A stretch of 15,980 bases of DNA, from NCBI GenBank assembly GCA_964353405.1, contig CAYGWJ010000283.1, positions 1 to 15,980 of the forward strand. Reading direction: 5' to 3'. A program made the position numbers and the translations under genes. This document shows, piece after piece, positions 11,928-15,980 of this stretch; position 1 is the first letter of the stretch; the number at the start of each line of letters is the position of its first letter. Under the pieces are notes generated by a model. The model had not been told where the DNA came from. It did not search any database and saw nothing but the letters and a program-made list of their open reading frames with translations. Source of the DNA: JBGLNJ01 sp964353405. Its GTDB lineage: Bacteria; Chloroflexota; Anaerolineae; Fen-1058.

Positions 11928-13373
11928 ATGACCATGCCCAGAGACATCTACCTGCTCGACCCGGCGCTTCTGTCGCCGGAAGTGATCGCCGTCGCGTTCG
12001 CCAAGACTTCGCGCAGCCCGGAGAGTTTCCGTGAGATTGCGGCGGGCTTGACGGATGAATCGTCGGCGCAGTTTCACGAGCGATGGGTGGTAGGCTATGG
12101 TCACGCCAGCGTAGCGGAGCACGCCGTGTTGCACCTGGCGTTCGAAAACGTCAGCCGCCTGGCCATTGAAGCGATTGAAGACAACCGGCTCGCCTCGTAC
12201 ACTGAAAAGTCAACCCGCTACCAAGTGTTCGAGCGCGACCACTATTACACGCCGGATGCTATCGCGCGCTCACGGCACGCCGAGCGCTATCACCGCACCA
12301 TGGCCGTGCTGTTCGACGCATACGCGGAAAGCGTCGGGCCAGTGCGCGCCGTCATCATGTCCCAGTTTCCGCGCAAAGCGGACGAGGACGCAAAAAAGTA
12401 CGACGGGCGCATCCGCAGCAAGTACGTGGACAACTGCCGCTTTTTGCTCCCGGCGGCCACGCTGGCCAACGTCGGCATGACAGCCAACGCGCGCGTGCTG
12501 GAGCATGCCATCAAAAAGATGCTCAGCCATCCACTGGAAGAAGTGCGCGAGATCGGCCAGCAGGTCAAGCGCGTGACGCAGGCCGAGATCCCCACGCTGG
12601 TCAAGTACGCAGAGCCGAGTGAGTATCTGCGGAAAATCTCGAATGCGAAATGTCAAACCTCAAATCCGAAATCTGAACGCCTGGGAGGAAATCTGAAATC
12701 CCTGACGCTGGTGGATTACGACAGCGAGGCCGAGGAGCGTTTCGCGGCGGCCTGCCTGTATCGCCACGGCGGCCCAAGTTACGTGGAAGCGTTGCACCGC
12801 ACACAAATGATGAGCGGCGCGGAACTGGAGCAGGTGATACACGACGCGCTGTCTGGCATGGGCGACTTTGACACCCCCGTGCGCGAACTGGAGCATATCA
12901 CGCTGACGTTCGACTGCTGGCTGGACTGGGGCGCGTGGTACGAGCTAAAACGCCACCGCATGTTGACGCTCACGCCTCAGCCGCTGGACGTGCAGTTTGG
13001 CTATGCCATGCCGCGTGTGTTTGAGGAAACCCGGACAGCCGCGCGCTATCGCCGCGCGATGGACGCGGCGGCAGAGACCTTTACGGCCCTGGCCGCCGAT
13101 TTCCCGGCCGAAGCCGCTTACGTGTTCCCGAATGCCTTCAACCGGCGCGTGCTCATCACGCTCAACCTGCGCGAGGCATTTCATTTTTGCCAACTGCGCA
13201 GCGCGCCCAACGCCCATTTTTCCATCCGGCGCGTGGCCGTGCGAATGTTCGAGCTGATCGGCGAGATTTACCCCACCTTTGCCGGCTTTATGCGCTGCAC
13301 CACTTTACCCTCCGCCGACCAAATCACCCGCGATTTTTTCGCCAGCGTGGCAACCACAGACCACACAAGATGA
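11928..13373 (+). CDS. Tandem-domain ThyX-like FAD-dependent thymidylate synthase, 481 aa
   Basis: ThyX makes dTMP from dUMP with FAD, NADPH and methylene-THF. Classical ThyX is about 220-250 aa and tetrameric. This protein is about twice that and contains two ThyX-like halves. The first half has YGHASVAEH (57-65), then DNRLASYTEKSTRY (85-98) in place of the RHRxxSxxxxSxRY signature, and NARVLEHAIKKML (187-199). The second half has LEHITLTFD (321-329), an intact RHR (342-344) followed by MLTLTPQPLD, and NLREAFHFCQLRSAPNAHFSIRRVA (413-437). The first half keeps the Ser/Arg-Tyr end but lost the first R and H. The second keeps RHR but lost the S and RY. A repeat island encodes residues about 235-259 in the linker. 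GAGGTG (11918-11923) precedes the ATG, and a second Met at codon 3 may be used. Catalytic activity is plausible but unproven. Confidence 0.8.
   Translation: MTMPRDIYLLDPALLSPEVIAVAFAKTSRSPESFREIAAGLTDESSAQFHERWVVGYGHASVAEHAVLHLAFENVSRLAIEAIEDNRLASYTEKSTRYQVFERDHYYTPDAIARSRHAERYHRTMAVLFDAYAESVGPVRAVIMSQFPRKADEDAKKYDGRIRSKYVDNCRFLLPAATLANVGMTANARVLEHAIKKMLSHPLEEVREIGQQVKRVTQAEIPTLVKYAEPSEYLRKISNAKCQTSNPKSERLGGNLKSLTLVDYDSEAEERFAAACLYRHGGPSYVEALHRTQMMSGAELEQVIHDALSGMGDFDTPVRELEHITLTFDCWLDWGAWYELKRHRMLTLTPQPLDVQFGYAMPRVFEETRTAARYRRAMDAAAETFTALAADFPAEAAYVFPNAFNRRVLITLNLREAFHFCQLRSAPNAHFSIRRVAVRMFELIGEIYPTFAGFMRCTTLPSADQITRDFFASVATTDHTR
12632..12704. repeat. Heptamer-phased repeat island in frame within the ThyX-like gene
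   Basis: A lower-GC stretch of units such as CGAAATG, TCAAACC, TCAAATC, CGAAATC, then GAAATCT, GAAATCC, lies in the linker between the two ThyX halves. It encodes a Ser/Asn/Lys-rich segment (KISNAKCQTSNPKSERLGGN) unlike the flanking conserved sequence. Its length keeps the frame open. Confidence 0.55.
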
Positions 13374-13408
13374 TGGGGGGAGCCACCTGCGATCCGTGGA
13401 TAGCGGTC

Positions 13409-13444
13409 AAAATAGAACGAGCGACGTCCACCTCTCGTCGCTCG
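13409..13444 (-). terminator. Hairpin terminator between convergent genes
   Basis: CGAGCGACG (13418-13426) and CGTCGCTCG (13436-13444) form a perfect 9-bp stem with a 9-base loop. On the minus strand it is followed by TTCTATTTT (13417-13409), making a reasonable intrinsic terminator for the gene ending at 13475. On the plus strand, downstream of thyX, the tail is only partly T-rich, so it may act in both directions with lower strength for thyX. Confidence 0.65.
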
Positions 13445-13474
13445 GCCTTCATCTTTCGCTGCGCCAAGCGGTCG

Positions 13475-14824
13475 CTACTGTAATCCGCCCAACTCGAACG
13501 AGGACTGCAACATCCGAAAGAGCGCCGTGCCAGCAGGCGGCCGCGCAAAGCGGATCGTAAAGGCCAGGTTCTGCCCCGGCTGAAGCACCCACGGCAAGGC
13601 CGGTTCCGTAACGGTGACTTGCACCAGCGAACCGCCTGCTTGCAAGCTAATGTCGGACAGTGAGACCGTCACCGGCTCTTTGGACAAGTTGCCAGCGCCG
13701 CCGCTGATGATGATTTCCGCTGTGTCGTTGGAATAGCGCGCCCCGGTCACTTGCACCACGACGCGCGAGCGCGGGTCGGGTGTGGGAGGCGGTCCGGCCA
13801 CCGCCAGTTGAAAGCGCGCCGGCGAGGCGTCGCCGACGCGAGGACTAAAGATCCAAATCACATTCGCGCCGGGCAAATCATCCGGCACTAGGAAGCCGGC
13901 GGTCGCCGTCAGCGTGATCCCCGGCAGCAATTGACCGCCCGGCAATCCGTAACTGCCAGCCTGGCTGGCCGGCACCGAGAGCGCATAGCGCTTGCCCGCA
14001 GCATCGCCCAACTCCATCTGAAACAGGCTGGCATCCAGAGCCCCTGGCCCGGTTGCCTTCACCGAAAAGTCAACCTGATAATAGGCATTGCCCGCCGGAA
14101 GCCCGGCCACATTCCTGATCAGCCGCCCGCCCATCACGCTGACGCGCGCGCCCGCGACATCCACGAGCGTGCCCACTTGGGCCAAGACGCTGCCGACCGG
14201 CGTTGCTTCACCTTCCACCAGATAGCTGGCCGAGACCACCAGCCGATCATTGCCCTCTTCACCCAGCAAGACGAGCGTCAGCCCCGGCCTCATCTGCCGA
14301 AATACGTCTGTCTTGTCCACCGTCACCCACTGGCGGCCTGAATAGCGGAACGAGACGGCCCGGCCGCTGTACGTCGTCAGCTTGATGACGTCCACTTCGG
14401 TGAGGTCTTGCAGCAGCGTCGTAGTGCCGGGGCTGGCTTCCAATCCAATGACATAGTTGATCAGCGTCCCAAAGACCCAGACGGCCTTGTCGTCCCCAAG
14501 CGTACCGCGCTGGTAGGGCCAGGCGCCTTTGGCGACCTCGACCGGAATCACTTGAAACTTGCGGCTTTTGATTTCAATTCCGCTGGGAGCCGTTAGCGTA
14601 AGTGGAATGCTCCCGGCGGACCCGCCAACCAGCACGGGGGCTGATGGACCTTGCGTCGGCGCAGGTGTGGCAGGCCCGGCAACAGACGGGGAACGCGAGC
14701 GGGTGAACACCGTAATCCCCAACGCCACACATACGAGCGCCAGGAAGATCAGTCCGCCTACCACGCCAACCAGAATCAGTCGCCGTTGTGTAGCCGCCCC
14801 AGAAAGGGGTGGAGATTGGGACAT
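13475..14824 (-). CDS. Single-pass membrane-anchored extracytoplasmic protein with DUF4352-like region, 449 aa
   Basis: The function is unknown. A short cytoplasmic N-terminus (1-15) precedes one hydrophobic helix (about 16-40, ILVGVVGGLIFLALVCVALG). A Ser/Pro/Ala/Thr linker follows (43-75), then a long beta-rich outer part with no catalytic motif. Residues about 225-345 contain YYQVDFSVKATGPGALD, LFQMELGDAAGKRYAL, LLPGITLTATAGFLVP and VIWIFSP, matching the order of elements in DUF4352 (telokin-like) domains of bacterial lipoproteins. A second immunoglobulin-like region ends the protein (about 355-449). The ATG at 14824 has AGGAG (14836-14832) at 7 bases spacing. It starts 16 bases after the stop of the upstream envelope gene, so the two are cotranscribed. 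A hairpin with a T-rich tail follows at 13409-13444. A surface scaffold or binding role is likely. Confidence 0.8.
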   Translation of the reverse strand: MSQSPPLSGAATQRRLILVGVVGGLIFLALVCVALGITVFTRSRSPSVAGPATPAPTQGPSAPVLVGGSAGSIPLTLTAPSGIEIKSRKFQVIPVEVAKGAWPYQRGTLGDDKAVWVFGTLINYVIGLEASPGTTTLLQDLTEVDVIKLTTYSGRAVSFRYSGRQWVTVDKTDVFRQMRPGLTLVLLGEEGNDRLVVSASYLVEGEATPVGSVLAQVGTLVDVAGARVSVMGGRLIRNVAGLPAGNAYYQVDFSVKATGPGALDASLFQMELGDAAGKRYALSVPASQAGSYGLPGGQLLPGITLTATAGFLVPDDLPGANVIWIFSPRVGDASPARFQLAVAGPPPTPDPRSRVVVQVTGARYSNDTAEIIISGGAGNLSKEPVTVSLSDISLQAGGSLVQVTVTEPALPWVLQPGQNLAFTIRFARPPAGTALFRMLQSSFELGGLQ

Positions 14825-14840
14825 TCATCGTCTCCTGGCT

Positions 14841-15980
14841 TCAAGGAATCTGATCCGGCAAATCGCGTGGGCTGATCAACACCGGGATCGTTGCGCCGCC
14901 GGGCGGCACGGTTGTTTCAAAGCCCAAGTACGGCACCACCACGCGAATCGGGCCGACGGCTGACACGCTCAACACCGCGCGACCGCTGTCGTCGGTAAAG
15001 CCCTGCGCCAACAGCACCCCGGTCACATCGTCATAGACACGAACGGGCAGACCGACCACACCCTCACCCGGGTCCGAAGCGCCGTTACCATTCGCGTCGT
15101 ATGACACGCGCAGGTCGGCGGTCACGATTTGCTGAACCGGGCCGGGCGGTGTAGGCGTGGGGAGGGGACGCACCGAAATGGGCGGCATCAACGTCGGGGG
15201 CGGAGGCGGCAGTGTGGCTGAAGCCGGCGGCGATGTGGGAGGCAGCGCCGTCGGCGGCGCCACGGACGCCGGGGTCGGCGTGGGCGTGGCGCTGGTCTCA
15301 CCGGCGCCGGAGGTGCATTGCAGCGAATAGTGGTAATTGACAGCCTGAGAAGCTGGAACGGCATAGCCTTGCCCCACCAGGATATACAAGAACCCGTCAA
15401 AGTTGATGCTGACGGTCACCCGGCTGCGCAGGTCGCCGTGCAGCTTGTCTACGTCGTCGTTGCCAGCCAGGCCAGTGCGGTCGTCGGCGTAAAGGATCAT
15501 GTTGGTGTCGGTGCCCGGCGAAAGGTCAAGTGTCTCGCACGTCACCAGCATGCCGCGCTTGGCGCGAATCTTGAAAAAGTCATTGTTGATCGTCTGCCCA
15601 GGCAGCGGGACGAAATTAATGTTTGTGTACTTGACGTTCAAGCCAATGCCGGCGGCGTGATCGAAATCATAGTTCGGCTCAAATGCATCCAGGCCCGGCA
15701 CAGGCGTATCGGTCGGGCCAGCCCCTTCCTCAGTGGGCGTGGCGGTCGGCCCGGTGCTGCTCCAGGTCACGTGATATGTGCTGAGGCCGGTCGAAGGGCT
15801 GCCCCCGGAACGCCGGATATAAAAGTAATACGCCCCGGCGACGGTAGGAGTCCAGTTGTAAGACAGGTTGTTGGAACCAAGCACCTGGCTCACCAGCGCC
15901 ATGCTCGGATTGTAGATATCCAAATCCATGATGGGCAAGTTGCCGTCTGAAGCAAAGTTGATCGTATACTGAATGCCCAC
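14841..15980 (-). CDS. Secreted multidomain envelope protein, 5'-partial (379 residues visible)
   Basis: The gene runs off the right edge of the window, so its N-terminus is missing. Numbering is from the window edge. Visible parts: the end of a PPC-like (bacterial pre-peptidase C-terminal) beta domain (1-73, with NWTPTVAGAYYFYIRR at 42-57); a TATPTEEGAGPTDTPVPG linker (79-96); a second PPC-like domain (98-222, DAFEPNYDFDHA to YHYSLQC, with DFFKIRAKRG and GFLYILVGQG); a Thr/Pro-rich linker of about 60 residues (229-281, including PPPPPTLMPP); and an SdrD-B/Cna-B-like domain (286-355) starting DLRVSYDANGNGASDPGEGV, whose DxNxN pattern suggests calcium binding. Such architecture is typical of large cell-surface proteins. 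It is transcribed together with the membrane-anchored gene 16 bases downstream. No enzymatic domain is seen in this part, though one may lie upstream. Confidence 0.8.
   Translation of the reverse strand: MGIQYTINFASDGNLPIMDLDIYNPSMALVSQVLGSNNLSYNWTPTVAGAYYFYIRRSGGSPSTGLSTYHVTWSSTGPTATPTEEGAGPTDTPVPGLDAFEPNYDFDHAAGIGLNVKYTNINFVPLPGQTINNDFFKIRAKRGMLVTCETLDLSPGTDTNMILYADDRTGLAGNDDVDKLHGDLRSRVTVSINFDGFLYILVGQGYAVPASQAVNYHYSLQCTSGAGETSATPTPTPASVAPPTALPPTSPPASATLPPPPPTLMPPISVRPLPTPTPPGPVQQIVTADLRVSYDANGNGASDPGEGVVGLPVRVYDDVTGVLLAQGFTDDSGRAVLSVSAVGPIRVVVPYLGFETTVPPGGATIPVLISPRDLPDQIP

Noticed and set aside
12632..12704. CRISPR-like repeats
   Set aside because: Units are about 7 bases, degenerate and without spacers. 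Not a CRISPR array.

Overview
The window looks like a chromosomal segment of a Chloroflexota bacterium, probably Anaerolineae or a related class. This is inferred from three things: the layout nusA-ylxR-infB-rbfA-nrnA-truB-ribF; secreted proteins with long Thr/Pro linkers of the PTNTP or ATPTPTP type; and an N-terminal YLPYVARQ-like motif placed just before such a linker, as is common in that phylum. Housekeeping genes are GC-rich (one 60-base truB line has 44 G+C), while some accessory genes are near 50%. No rRNA, tRNA, CRISPR array or insertion sequence was found.

Layout. 1-2115 is an accessory region on the minus strand: a GYD-domain protein (103-423), about 790 bases without a supported gene, and a secreted FN3-like protein (1213-2115). 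Two minus-strand promoters with consensus boxes (843-870 and 2408-2435) precede unusually long leaders. 2116-2586 is a divergent intergenic region with one promoter facing each way. 2587-3096 is a stand-alone HNH nuclease gene. 3100-3254 holds an 18-base dyad, a perfect TTGACA-17-TATAAT promoter and a terminator-like hairpin, all before nusA.

3255-9752 is a translation and RNA-maturation operon: nusA (transcription elongation/termination), ylxR (RNase P modulator family), infB (IF-2), rbfA (30S maturation), a DHH phosphoesterase of the NrnA type (nanoRNA/pAp hydrolysis) and truB (tRNA psi55). rimP and ylxQ are absent from this cluster. ribF (10952-11875) would normally follow truB directly. 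Here the two are separated by a lower-GC pair of overlapping genes, a 309-aa protein with a possible PD-(D/E)XK-like core and a 63-aa protein, neither of assigned function. This pair is the best candidate for an undescribed accessory system. ribF is followed by a 481-aa tandem-domain ThyX-like protein (11928-13373) whose two halves have lost complementary parts of the catalytic motif.

13475-15980 is a minus-strand pair of envelope genes: a partial secreted multidomain protein (PPC-like and SdrD-B-like domains) and a single-pass membrane-anchored protein with a DUF4352-like region. They converge on thyX across a hairpin terminator.

A recurring feature is a set of short degenerate islands with an apparent 7-base period, at gene borders (before ylxR, at the ribF-thyX junction) and inside coding sequence (ribF N-terminus, the linker between the ThyX halves). 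They recall the heptameric STRR repeats of cyanobacteria.
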